Shown piece by piece: positions 48,776 to 58,623 of a DNA stretch of 64,000 bases (position 1 is its first letter; every line of letters starts with the position of its first letter). Where the stretch lies: positions 30,937,150 to 31,001,149 of the forward strand of contig NC_134653.1 in assembly GCF_030463565.1 (NCBI RefSeq), read 5' to 3'. Position numbers and translations under genes: made by a program. The stretch is from Pelecanus crispus (lineage: Eukaryota > Chordata > Aves > Pelecaniformes > Pelecanidae). The notes under the pieces were generated by a model. The model did not search any database, had not been told where the DNA came from, and saw only the letters and a program-made list of their open reading frames with translations.

Positions 48776-50196
48776 TCAGCCCAACACCGGCATCAGTGGG
48801 CGCACGGAGTGGAATCGCAGCCCCATCCCCATCTGGGCTGCAGGAGCAAGTCTGGATGCCGCTGGCACTCCTCCAGGCCAGCTCGGCTCGGCAGCGCGGC
48901 CGCCCTCGCACCCCTCGGCCTCCCCTCGCCTTTCCCCCTTCCCCTCTAAGATTTCAGTGCTGATCACTTAAGGCCTGGAAAAGCCGCTCCAGCGGCTGCA
49001 CGGAGCCGCCAGCTGCAGACAGGCGGACGGACCCGTTATTTCTGGGAGCCACGATTACGTTCGGCGACGCCGGAGAAACCCAAACAGCGCCGGTTTCCCT
49101 CTGGCTTCCCAGTGCTAGCGGTGATGGGAATGGGCACCCTCACCCCCAGCCCCACGGTGGTCGCAGTCCCCAGGCGCCGGCGATGGCTTTTTTTGGGGGA
49201 TCTGGCCGGGTCCCCTGGGAGGCAACGCAGAGGCGAATAGCAAGAGGATGAGGTCACCGCCGGCGGCTGCAGCCTCTTGAGCAACTTCAGCCGAGGCAGA
49301 GGGGACTGCAAAGGGGGGGTGGACAGAGGGATGCCGGGTGGAGGGCCCCAGGCGATGTCCCCGGACCCCCAACCTGGAGACCATGCCCTGGGGAGCTGCG
49401 TGGCCACCGCTGCTGCATTGGCCTGGGGAACCGCAGGGGTGGTTTTCTGCACCCCTGCCTGCACCCCTGCCTGCGCCCTGAGACAGATGTGCCTGTGCCA
49501 GAGCATTTCCAGGCTGGGGTGTTTAGGAAATGATCTCCTGAAATGAAGGCGGGGGGTTCCCAAGTGCTGTCTGGCCCTGTGCCACACTGCCAGCCTCCGG
49601 TAATGCCAGGGCACTGAGCCCGAAACCCTCCCTGTCCCCCTTGACCCCTGGGCACTGTGTGGCCGCGGTGGCCGTGCCCCACCGGCTCGTGCCGGTGCCC
49701 TGGTGGGACGGCAGGATTTGGGCTTGCAGGGCTGGGCATGGGGGCAGGATCCAGCCCTGGGCTGGGGTGCTGGTGCCCAGGCACATAGTGAAAGGCAGCT
49801 GGGTAGGAGCTGTGCCCGCTCCCAGCACGGCATCACCGGGAGGCATTTTGGGGGTGCCAGCACCCCTATCCCACCATGGCAGCTCAGCCACGTGGCCATG
49901 GGATGGAGTTTGACCTCTGTCCTCATGGGCAAAACAACCTTTGCAACAAACCTCCCTTGTGACCCCCTTCCCCACTTGCACCCCAAAAAGCGTCCCCTTC
50001 CAGCAGCACTGCCGGGGTGACAGGGGGCACCGGGGCTCCCCCTTTTGCTGGAGGGGCAAGAGGCCGGGAAGCCCCCCCAGACCCCAGCTGGGTTTTGGCT
50101 GGGAGGGGGCTGGGGGCTGCCTGCCCCTCGCTGGCCTCCCACACTCCCTCCCCAAACCAGCCCTAATGAGAACAAGCTGGTCCCGGGCTGCGGCTC

Positions 50197-50256
50197 AGGA
50201 GGAGGAGAAGGAGGAGGAGGAGGAGGAGGAGGAGGAGGAGAAGGAGAAGGAGGAGG
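50197..50256 (+). repeat. AGG trinucleotide run
   Basis: About 60 bases of agg/gag triplets with a few aag interruptions, just upstream of the candidate TMEM119 first-exon donor. Confidence 0.9.
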
Positions 50257-50257
50257 C

Positions 50258-50359
50258 TCCATCCCGGCAGGCAGCAGAAAGGGGCGCAAGGAGGCGAGGT
50301 GTGCGGGACAGACCCTGTCCTCCCGGCTCCCTCCCGCCAACGCGGCGGCTGCAGGCAAG
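50258..50359 (+). other. TMEM119: Candidate non-coding first exon of TMEM119 (3' edge only)
   Basis: gcaggcaag/gtgagg is a strong donor at 50359/50360 in CpG-containing sequence about 1.9 kb upstream of the acceptor at 52281. Mammalian TMEM119 has a non-coding exon 1 (from memory). The 5' edge is a guess. Confidence 0.25.
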
Positions 50360-51734
50360 GTGAGGATCCCACCGGCAATGCCAGCCCGGCCCCCCCATTT
50401 TGGGGTGGTTCCTTAGTGGGGCTCAGGCTGCCCCACAGCCAGGGCTGCCGCAGCGAGGGCTGGGCACGGTGCCCGCGGTGGGACATGGGATGGAGCCAGC
50501 CGCGCGGCCGTGCACCCAGGCACGGTTTGGAGGATGCTGCGCCTGGACAACATCAAAATCGTGACTTTCCTGAGTGTTTGGGGAGCGGAGAGAAGCGGAG
50601 CGGGGTTTGCCTGCGTCCGGCCATGCCGGAGCCGGGGACGCGCTGTGGGTCTGGGGGTGGGCGAGGATGGGGATGGGGCAGGATGGAGACGGGGATGGGG
50701 ATGGAGGGGTGGTGATGGCCGCAGTGACAGGCCCTGATTTGGGCTTCGGTCAGCCCCTCCATGGCTGCTCGTCAGCTCCGCTTGCTAATGGCAAATTAAT
50801 GCCTTCACCTTCCCTGGGACCCCTCTCTCTGCCGCAGCCAAGGGGCCCCTCTGCAACGAAGGCGGCGGAGGGGGAGGATGAAGGTGCTTGTCCCAGCCCC
50901 GCAAAACCCCTCGTCCTGGAGGTGCCACCATTACTGCAGCAAGCCCAGAGCCCATGGGGGTGGCGATGCCTGCAGGGAGCCGGGAGGGTCGGGGGTCCAG
51001 GGGTCTGGGGGGGGCCTCCCGCCTCTGCTTGTTTGCTCTGGTTTAATGCAAACCAGATTTTGCAGCTGGGAAGGAGCCTGAAAGCCAAGTGCCGCTGCTG
51101 GAGTCCCTCCTGGTTTGCAGCGCTGCTGGGCTGTGTTTGTTTGGGGGGAAAATGGGAGGCGGGTTGGGATTTGGGGGGGCCCAAGTTTGGGGGAATTGTC
51201 CTGGGGGGTCCCTGCCGATGGGCCCGGGGGGCTGGTTCATGAGACCTTCTTGTGGGGCCTTGCAGAGGGGAGAGCTCCGGGAATGGCTCGATGGCGTTGC
51301 ATGGCGTGGCACAGCCGAAACACGCTACTGTCCCCCGGGGACATGCCGCGACGTGCTGGGGACGGTCACACCCCAATCCCAAACCCCGCAGGGGTGCAGA
51401 GCCTGGCTCGGGGCTCGCCCGGGCTTATCGCTTTGGGCTGCGTGTGGGGATGGGAAAACACTCGCCCCATGTCCTACAACGTGCCGTGGGCTGTGGGTGC
51501 TGGCGTGGGGCAGATCCAGCCCCATCCAGCACAGAGGAGCGCGGCACGGCAAGGGAAAGGAGCCGGCCTTCACCCTTCACCAGGGATGCTCGGGCAGCTG
51601 GGACCCCCGGACCCCCCGTTCACTGCCCCCCCAGCTCCAGGGCTGCCCCCTTGCAAAGGCTCTGGGGGGTCCCGCGCCCCGCTCCGGCACCACTCGGCCA
51701 CCGCAGCGGCACCGGGTGAAATCCTGCCGCCAAC

Positions 51735-51744
51735 CTATTTTTAG
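51735..51744 (+). promoter_or_regulatory. TMEM119: MEF2-type site CTATTTTTAG upstream of TMEM119
   Basis: An exact match to YTA(A/T)4TAR, 0.57 kb before the TMEM119 start codon, in a relatively AT-rich patch of GC-rich DNA. A near-match (ctatttttgc) lies at about 52000. MEF2C is a known regulator in microglia. The link here is inference. Confidence 0.35.
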
Positions 51745-52307
51745 CAGTGCTCAAGCTGGGAATCATTTGTAACGGTCCGTGCCGGGACGAGCGGTTGGGA
51801 AATGCCGCTCACGCCGGGGGCTGGCCCATCTGCAGCGTCGCCTGTGTCAAAGTTTCCACTGGAAACCTCAATTTTTCAGGAATTTTCTAATCAGCCAAAT
51901 GACCGTTGTCTGAAGCTGGCTGTTGGCGGCAGCCCCGGTCCCCTCGCCGTGCACGCAGTATCCCCCAGGCTTGAGCAATTCGATTCAGCTGGTTTCCATC
52001 TATTTTTGCAGCACGCCGTTGCAAAACAAACGCAGACCCTTGCTCGGCGCCGGGGCAAGGAAACTGGAGCTGTGTTTTGCTTTTCTTAAGGAAATTTGCC
52101 GGGTGAATAAACCTTGCCCCGAGCTAACCATTGGTCGTTCGACGCTTGTGCTTGTCCCTCTGTGCCAGAGCCGCACGCAGGGCTCGGGGTGGGTGCAGCA
52201 CAGGGCTTCACTTGGAGCAGGGCTCGGGGGTCTTGCTCCGTCGGGGTGTTAACGTTTCGCCCTCCCCTCTGCATCCCGCAGGCTGCCGTGCACGAGCCGC
52301 AGGGGAG

Positions 52308-53063
52308 ATGGCGGTGCAGCCAGCGATGGGCACGTGGCTGCTGCTGCTGGTGCTGGCGGCGGCCCCGGTGTGTTCGGCAGCGCCCCGGCACGCCGCGGTG
52401 CTGCCTGATGGCGGGGGCAGCGGAGATGGCGAGGAGGTCTCGGCCACACCGCCTGTCCACCGCGTGACACCGGGGACCGGCCCGACGGCAGGGGATGCGG
52501 TGGGGACCACAGTCACCAACAGCTCTGCGCCGGGCAGCATGCTGGACAGGCTGGTGGACTTCTTCAAGGAGTACATGCTGCTGGTGGTGGTGGTGGGCTC
52601 GCTGGCCTTCGTCCTCCTCTTCATCATCTGCGCCGCTGTCATCGTCCGGCAGAAGCACAAGGCATCCGCCTACTACCCCTCCTCCTTCCCCAAGAAGAAG
52701 TACGTGGACCAGCGGGACAAGGCGGGGGGGACCCGGGCTTTCAGCGAGGTGCCCGAAAAAGCCCCCGACCCTGGCGCCGAGGAGCCCCTCGACTGCAGCC
52801 GGCAGCTGCAGGCAGACATCCTCGCTGCCGCTCAGAACCTCAAGTCCCCCACCAAGGCGCCGCTGGCCAACGGGGCCCGGGAGGAGCAGAAACCCCCTCC
52901 CGAGGAGGAGGAGGAAGGAAGCAAAAAGCTAGGCAAAGAGCAACCCACCGAGCCCCCTCCCCAAAATCCAGGTGCTGAAGAAGCAGCGAGTGCAACAGGA
53001 GCGGGGGGTGAGGGGGCCCCCAGTGCAGCCCAGGACAGCCCCCCGGCCCCCCCCAGTATCTAG
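52308..53063 (+). CDS. TMEM119: Transmembrane protein 119 (TMEM119/OBIF), single coding exon
   Basis: 251 residues from MAVQPAMGTW to stop TAG at 53061. The exon starts at 52282 after ccgcag. Signal peptide 1-24 (VCSA/APRH). A short Ser/Thr/Pro-rich ectodomain carries one N-glycosylation site (N71). Then DRLVDFFKEYM, a transmembrane helix (about 91-113), and the diagnostic cytoplasmic block KASAYYPSSFPKKKYVDQ (118-135), RAFSEVPEKAPD and LDCSRQLQADILAAAQNLKSP, nearly identical to human. The C-terminal third is Glu/Pro/Ala-rich, diverged and shorter than in human (about 283). TMEM119 is a type I membrane protein used as a microglia marker and promotes osteoblast differentiation (literature knowledge). 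It converges on ISCU. A second in-frame Met at residue 7 is a possible alternative start. Confidence 0.96.
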   Translation: MAVQPAMGTWLLLLVLAAAPVCSAAPRHAAVLPDGGGSGDGEEVSATPPVHRVTPGTGPTAGDAVGTTVTNSSAPGSMLDRLVDFFKEYMLLVVVVGSLAFVLLFIICAAVIVRQKHKASAYYPSSFPKKKYVDQRDKAGGTRAFSEVPEKAPDPGAEEPLDCSRQLQADILAAAQNLKSPTKAPLANGAREEQKPPPEEEEEGSKKLGKEQPTEPPPQNPGAEEAASATGAGGEGAPSAAQDSPPAPPSI

Positions 53064-53861
53064 GGCAGGGACTCAGTCCCTGGCGAGCCCGAGGAGCTGC
53101 TGGCTCAGGGGGACGCCCCGCGGACACGCGATGGACGTGGTGGTTTGTTGCTCCATACGTACGTGGTGGCTCGAGGAAGCCCCGATGAAGGACCCCTCCC
53201 TCCCCCCAATCCCTCCGGGGCCAACTGACCCTTGCACCAGCAGGATGTTGTGGCAAAGCCATGGGGTGGTTTTTTTTTTTTTTTTTTTTGGCAGATGGTG
53301 TTTTTGGGCAGTGCTGGAGTCTGGAGTGCCGTCAACCCCATTGCTCCTGCTGTCCAAGAGGTTTTTCCCATCCCTGGGCACTGTGTGGGCGCACCCCTCC
53401 CGGGTCTGTCCCTCTGGTGCTGTGCTGGGCAGCCCTCGCCCTCCGCCACACACCGCCGGCTTTCTCCCAAATGTAATTTTACTAATTAGCAGCATTCTGG
53501 CCCCTGCCGGGTGCCTGGCCGGGACCTGCATCCTCCGGGCAGAGGCATGGCACTGCAGCGGGGGGGGGGGGGTCTGTGCAGCCACCCCCCGCCGTGGGGA
53601 GCAGGGCAGGGGCTCGATGCGATCTCAGGCACGGAGGGCTGGCTTTGCCGATCGCTGCGACTGCCGAGGAAATGAGGACGGAATGACCTTATAGAACAGA
53701 CCTTATAGACCTTGGCCAACCTTGCCTAGCTAAGGGGAGAAGGGGAGAGGATTGAGTGGTGAGGACCCGTCCTTTCATTTTTCTGCCCCAAAGCCGTGAC
53801 CTGAGGGCAGCCCTGAGCCCAGCAGAACTTCCGCCTTATTTTCTTAACCCCTTCAGCTAGT

Positions 53862-53867
53862 AATAAA
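53862..53867 (+). terminator. TMEM119: TMEM119 polyadenylation signal AATAAA
   Basis: A canonical AATAAA 0.8 kb after the stop, followed by tgtgtgtttctg (53894 onwards). The 3' UTR before it contains a 20-base T run (53270-53289) and a G run (about 53558-53571). Confidence 0.75.
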
Positions 53868-53884
53868 GACGTTTCCTACGCAGA

Positions 53885-54780
53885 TCTCCTCTCCTGTGTG
53901 TTTCTGCAGCTTGCGGGGTGGCCAAGGCACAGTCCCCGTATCTGTTTGCTCCCCAGTCCTTCAGGGCCCTCCCAGCTTTGCGCCAGTGTTGGGACGCAGC
54001 CGGTTTTGGCTCCAGCCCCATAGGGTCCACGCATGCCCCCAGAGCCCGGCAGGTGCAGTCAGCCTGGCCGTGCTTTGGGGTGAAGTTTATGTGTGTGGGT
54101 GAAACCCTGGGAGCCAGGGGAACACACTTATCATCCACAAAATCTCTTTGCTGACACGCCGTTTCTGGGAAACCTTTATCTTGCACCCTGCAGCCGAGGG
54201 CAGGGGGGGCTGCGGTGCTGCTGCACGCCACAGCACAGGGACACAGCTGCGCCTGGCATGGATGGCACACGAACCTGGAAGGCAATACATCCCCGTATCC
54301 ATGCATCCATGCATCCCTGCCACCCCATATCCCTCTAACCCCACATTTTGTCCCAGCCATGGGGCAGGTAGGGATGTGTCCCCATGTCCCTGCATTGGGA
54401 CAACCTTTCCCCTTGGAAGAGCGTGCTGGCTTTTATCTCCCTCTTGCATTTTGCCAAGGGGCTCTCAATGAGCACAATGAGCCCATTCTGCCCCAAAGTC
54501 AACCAAGACTCCCTTTTTTTTTTTTTAAAGAACTGGGAAACCACAGGATTGTTCCCAGGGAGCGAGGCACATTCCTTGCTGCAGGAGGGCGGCAGGAGAC
54601 AGGGGCCGTGCCGAGGGCCAGCATCCGGCACACGGGGTGGTGCCGGGCTGAGGTACCGCAAAAGCAGCCTTGTGAGCGACAAACCAGAGCAGTGACAACA
54701 CATGGCCTGCTCTGCATTAAAAAAAAAAAAAACAAAACAAAACCACCAAGCAATTGCAGACAGATATATCAGAATGAGCC
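53885..54780. other. TMEM119-ISCU convergent intergenic interval
   Basis: About 0.9 kb between the two inferred 3' ends. It has T and A runs (54513-54526, 54718-54732) and no gene recognised. Confidence 0.6.
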
Positions 54781-56053
54781 ACTTATTTTTAAATGTGGTT
54801 TTTAATGTTTTAATTTAAAACACCTTAGGTATGAAAATAGGCAAGTAAGGTTTCTTGGGTGGTTTAAAATCTTAAGAGCAGGCAAAGTTTTCAAATGTGT
54901 TTTCTGTTTGTTTTGGAAATTGATGGAAACACTCCCCTGGAAAAGAGCAACCACCAGAAGGCATGGGAGAACACGGTGGCCTGAAGCACAGTGGGCAAGC
55001 CATGCCAGATCATGACAAAACATTTAATTATCAAACACTGGTGTGCCACCAGCTCCCAGCAAGCCAGCTCACACGCTCAGCCTGCAAATCCTCGAGTAGG
55101 CGAAACCACCCACGCTCTCTCCATGACCCACACCTCTGGCAAAGCTCAGCCGAACTGTGCCCCACGGGATGCAGAAGCATCATCCCCAGAGGGCACAGAC
55201 CAACCCCTGCATCCCTGGGAGCTTCCCCCTCACCTCTGCATCCCAGCTACGCTATCCCCCTCCCAGGTGCAAACCCCGAGGGTGTATTTACTCTCTTTTA
55301 ACAAGAGTACTTGGCCAATCCAAGGGTTGAATTCTTATAGAAGACGCCCCAAAATTAAGACTGTTCCTCTAGAGAGAGCTTAAAAAAAAAAAAGCATTAG
55401 TCATGACAGGATGCGAGCAGATGCAAGCCCTGCTAGCACTGGGTCTGCCCTTCCTGGAGCGGTGGCACCCAGCACCCAGCCGCTACTTGCTGGGTGACAC
55501 CAGCGTATTGCCAGTGCCCTCTAGTGCCTGCCGAAGCATCCCGGCACCCCAGAGAAGAGGAACTCGCACAGACCGTGAAATGAAACTCCAACACAGCTGT
55601 AGTTTGTGGGCAGATACGCTGCCCCACATTTGTATACCGCACTGACATACAGACTGATCTGCAGTTCTTACATAAAAATTAAGACCGAGGCAACGTTTCC
55701 CTCTAAATCCTGTAAAGTATTAGGCGAAACTATACATCTTCCAAAAAAGTGCAGCCCTTCCAGTACCAGAACAGGATTCTCTCTCCAGAGAAGCCACCGA
55801 GTTCTCTGCAGTTAAGCAGTCTTCTTCACTCTAAGATTTCAAACACAGTCGTGACAGGACACAGGCTGCCGAAACACCCACATCCCAGTCGTGTAAGCAC
55901 TACAAGAGTGGCTGTACACACACGAACAGTGACACATTGTGCATAAGTTGTGCGTATTTTACAGCTTCATTTAGTAGTGCGCAGGATCCTACTAATAGCT
56001 AGAATAATTGCACTGCAAATTTAAGTGGAATGAGAACAAGCTTTACAGTCATT
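54780..56053 (-). other. ISCU: ISCU 3' untranslated region (end inferred)
   Basis: No open frame was recognised on the minus strand after the stop. The end depends on which ATTAAA is used (55023-55028 or 54801-54814). Confidence 0.45.
54801..54814 (-). terminator. ISCU: Possible ISCU polyadenylation signals (two ATTAAA, minus strand)
   Basis: Plus-strand TTTAAT at 54801-54806 and 54809-54814 reads ATTAAA on the minus strand. Downstream on that strand is the T/GT-rich complement of the A-rich run at 54718-54742, a good downstream element. A nearer ATTAAA lies at 55023-55028. Transcript ends are needed to choose. Confidence 0.4.
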
Positions 56054-56151
56054 TTAGGCGTTGTTTGCTTTCTTCTCTGACTCTTCTTTGTTTGGATCCT
56101 GCTTCAACCTGTAATCAGCCAAGGCAGCCTTGATTGCGTCTTCAGCCAACA
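56054..56151 (-). CDS. ISCU: ISCU exon 5 coding part (residues 130-161)
   Basis: It completes Met-130, then LAEDAIKAALADYRLKQ to EKKANNA and TAA at 56056-56054. The tail after LKQ is charged and lineage-variable. Confidence 0.97.
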
Positions 56152-57875
56152 CTACAAACAAAACAAGACGTCTTAAGTATTTCAAGGACAACAAAAAATT
56201 GTTTAGAACAAAAGATGCTGTAAAAAGAGCAGCCAGCAGTGACCACTGCTGCAGGTAGCACCAGTCAGCATCTTAGAAGTAGAATGTCAGAATCCAAACA
56301 CTTACTGTCAGTCTGCTGACCTACAGAGTCCAAAAGATGAGAGAGATCTGAAAACTCTTAAAATAACCCTGAAATCTGAACATAAGCAAGTCTCTCTTGC
56401 AGGCCAAGATTAGCTGTTCCTTGTGCAGAACCTTTTATTTGGAAAACAATATTCAGAAGCATCTGCGCTATTCCCAGAAGTCTCCCTCTCAAATACAAGT
56501 TTGTGTTTGAACTTTCACCATTTGGTCCTTTACTTACTAGAGCAGTGCAGTTTGACTGGAGGAAGGCAGAGTTCTTTAGCAATATCCGTGTTCTTGATTT
56601 TCAACGCTTCGTCAACCTGAAACGCAGTTAGTGTCTAGTCACTGGTCATGTGAGGTACAACACTGCCTACAAAGGCATTTGCTGTAAGAGTGCTTTAAGG
56701 CTCCAGAGCCAACAGAATCCACACAGAAAAATATCTCAACTGCCAGGGGCAGGATGTCAGAATTAAGGAATGTCTCAGACCAAGCAGTGGTGGGAATGAA
56801 CCAAAGCATACATGTTACAGACTCAGTGCCACTGACAGGATTGTTCTATGCTTACCTTTTATCATAATATAGAAATGCCTTTCTTGTCTGTCAGAAAAAA
56901 GAAGTATAAATAATCTAAAGACACAGCATAACTAAACTTTTTTCATAATTGATCATGGGCATGTTTTTGCTTTCTGGATAAGACACAAAGTACTTCCCTG
57001 CAGATTAATAGGGGTTCTTGGAAAAGGCAACTATTACTTTAGAAGCCAGACCACTAACAGGGTTGACAGTCGCTGCTTTCTACGCTACTGTACCAGACTG
57101 CACAAAATCAGTACTGCGATTCCTAGGCCACCATTTCCTACGCACTCCCAACAGAGAACACAAGCAGGTCTGAAGCTTTAAAGGCTTTCTGCAGTGTCAC
57201 CTCTGACTCTGACAGGCACCCTTACCGTTTTTCCTTTAACCCACTCTGTCGCCAGCGAACTTGACGCAATCGCCGACCCACAACCAAAAGTTTTGAAACG
57301 GGCATCCACGATCTTCCCGTTCTCATCCACTTCCACCTGCAAGAGCGTCAGTGACACCTCAGCAGCCTGCTCGGCTCCACCAGGCCCCCCATAGCCCCCC
57401 CTCTCAGGCCCAGACAGGGCCCTGGCTTCCACCGCGCCCTCGGGAGCGGGACAGGACCTGCCCGGGCCCCAGGGAACACTTCAGGGCCGGGGGTATGAGG
57501 GAAGGCCGCGCCGCACCCCTGAGGGGAAGGGGGCGGGTTGGGGCCGTGCAGCAGCCCCAGGCGACCCCCTCCCCCAGTGCCAGCGGGTCCCCAAGGTCAC
57601 CTGCAGCTTCATGACGTCGCCGCAGGCCGGTGCGCCCACCAGGCCGGTGCCAACGTTCTTGGCGTTGCGGTCGAGGGAGCCGACATTGCGCGGGTTCTCG
57701 TAGTGATCCACCACCTGCCACGGCACCGCGTCACCAACAGCCACCACATGTCCCGTCCCATCCCGTCCCCCCACATCCCCTCGCCCCTCACCTTCTTGTG
57801 GTAGCCCAGCCTGGCCGCCGCCTCCCCACGTCCGGGCCGCAGCAGCGCTGCCCCCGCCACCCTCAGCGCCGCCAT
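56054..57875 (-). CDS. ISCU: Iron-sulfur cluster assembly scaffold ISCU, complete, five coding exons
   Basis: Coding exons in transcript order: 57875-57792, 57714-57601, 57336-57226, 56616-56538 and 56151-56054. All are GT-AG, and together they give 161 residues (human 167). ISCU is the mitochondrial scaffold on which NFS1-ISD11-ACP, frataxin and ferredoxin build [2Fe-2S] clusters, handed on by HSC20/HSPA9. Visible features: an Arg/Ala-rich mitochondrial presequence (1 to about 24), then YHKKVVDHYENPRNVGS. The cluster ligands are C59 (with D61), C85, H127 and C128. LPPVK (121-125) is the HSPA9-binding loop. M130 follows HCS. The C-terminal tail is Lys/Glu-rich. All key residues are intact. 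It is transcribed divergently from SART3 and convergently with TMEM119. Confidence 0.98.
56152..56537 (-). other. ISCU: ISCU intron 4
   Basis: 386 bases, no internal feature recognised. Confidence 0.85.
56538..56616 (-). CDS. ISCU: ISCU exon 4 (residues 104-130, first base)
   Basis: VDEALKIKNTDIAKEL to LPPVKLHCS plus the A of Met-130. It carries the chaperone motif LPPVK and ligands H127 and C128. Donor gtaagt. Confidence 0.97.
56617..57225 (-). other. ISCU: ISCU intron 3
   Basis: 609 bases, AT-rich in the middle, no internal feature recognised. Confidence 0.85.
57226..57336 (-). CDS. ISCU: ISCU exon 3 (residues 67-103)
   Basis: VEVDENGKIVDARFKTFGCG to ATEWVKGKT, with ligand C85. Phase 0 on both sides, donor gtaagg. 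Confidence 0.97.
57601..57714 (-). CDS. ISCU: ISCU exon 2 (residues 29-66)
   Basis: VVDHYENPRNVGSLDRN to CGDVMKLQ. It contains the first cluster ligand C59 and D61. Phase 0 on both sides. Introns 1 and 2 are short and GC-rich. Confidence 0.97.
57792..57875 (-). CDS. ISCU: ISCU exon 1 coding part (residues 1-28)
   Basis: MAALRVAGAALLRPG... to YHKK, the mitochondrial presequence. Donor gtgagg. The start codon lies in AAGATGGCGGC. Confidence 0.96.
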
Positions 57876-57878
57876 CTT
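57868..57878 (-). promoter_or_regulatory. ISCU: TISU/YY1-type start-codon element of ISCU
   Basis: AAGATGGCGGC surrounds the ISCU ATG. It matches 11 of 12 positions of the TISU consensus SAASATGGCGGC (first base T instead of S). TISU supports accurate initiation on very short 5' UTRs and binds YY1 at the DNA level (established). Confidence 0.65.
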
Positions 57879-57911
57879 AAGCTTGGCTGCGGGGGGCGGC
57901 CCCGCGCCGCC

Positions 57912-57919
57912 CTTTTATA
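57912..57919 (-). promoter_or_regulatory. ISCU: TATA box TATAAAAG of ISCU
   Basis: The minus strand reads ctataaaagg, 37-44 bases before the ISCU ATG. At the usual 25-30 base spacing transcription would start about 10-15 bases before the ATG, giving a very short leader. Confidence 0.55.
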
Positions 57920-58443
57920 GCCTCGCGCGGGACGGCCACGCCCCCGGGCCCGCCCCCGCGCTGCTGCGGGCCTGGCGCCGCCGGGCGCCCACGCTTTGCC
58001 CCGCCGTGCGAAGGGGGCGAGCGCTGAAGGGCCACTTGCGGGAAAAAAAAAACCGCGCTGTCGCTAAAACGATAAATAAACGTTGTTTCCAATCACGACG
58101 TAGTTTCTATCGCGACCCCCGGCGCATGTACGCCGCCACACTCAATATGGCGGGCGGGCGGCGCCGCGCGCGCCCCGGCCCTCCTCGGAGGGTCCCCTGA
58201 CAGCCAGGCCCCGGGCTGCCCGCGGCGCCGCCTGCGTCTCAGCCGGGAAGACGAGGGGTCCGGCCCCGGCGGCGCTCACCGCAGCGCGGCCCCGGTGCGC
58301 GGCCGAGCGCGGGATCCTGCGGGCGGCGGCTCGCCCCTCCTCTGGCAGCGGTCGCCCGGCGGCGGTGCCCGGCGGCGAGACAGGCGCGGCGGGGACAGCC
58401 CCGGCAGGCGGCGGAGAGCGGCTGGCTGCGAAGGGAGCTGCAT

Positions 58444-58454
58444 AAGATGGCGGC
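58444..58454 (+). promoter_or_regulatory. SART3: TISU/YY1-type start-codon element of SART3
   Basis: The same AAGATGGCGGC as at the ISCU start, here around the SART3 ATG, again with T in the first TISU position. Leader length is unknown. Confidence 0.6.
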
Positions 58455-58623
58455 GGCGGGAGCCGAGGCGGCTGCGGTGGCGGCGGAGGAGGAGAAGCGG
58501 CTGCCGGAGGGCGACCCCGAGTCGGGGGGCGACTCGGAGGATGAGGGTGACTCGGACTCGTCTGGTGATGGCGAAGATGAGGAGAAGGAGAATGAAGCCG
58601 AGATCCAGCGGCTGGAGGAGCAG
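58447..58623 (+). CDS. SART3: SART3 exon 1 coding part (residues 1-59)
   Basis: The Ala-rich start MAAAGAEAAAVAAEEEKR leads into an acidic tract (GGDSEDEGDSDSSGDGEDEE) and AEIQRLEEQ. Donor gtgggg, phase 0. Confidence 0.93.

Larger units (their letters stand above)
46045..52281 (+). other. SELPLG-TMEM119 interval, including TMEM119 5' non-coding part
   Basis: 6.2 kb of GC-rich DNA without a supportable gene. It has a 43-bp degenerate minisatellite (46803-47060), a possible enhancer (47265-47385), a degenerate tgctgtgcatgg-type repeat (about 48083-48240), a 23-bp minisatellite (48615-48775), an AGG run (50197-50256) and a MEF2-type site (51735). Long frames on both strands (for example 49036-50358 minus, Pro-rich because it reads the AGG run) look fortuitous. 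Confidence 0.7.

Noticed and set aside
49036-50358. 440-codon minus-strand open frame upstream of TMEM119
   Set aside because: Its proline run comes from reading the AGG microsatellite. It has no recognisable domain, and overlapping long frames occur in other phases, as expected in GC-rich DNA poor in stop codons.
51035-51056. Small hairpin ctggttt-aatgc-aaaccag
   Set aside because: A 7-bp stem is within chance expectation for a 64 kb window.
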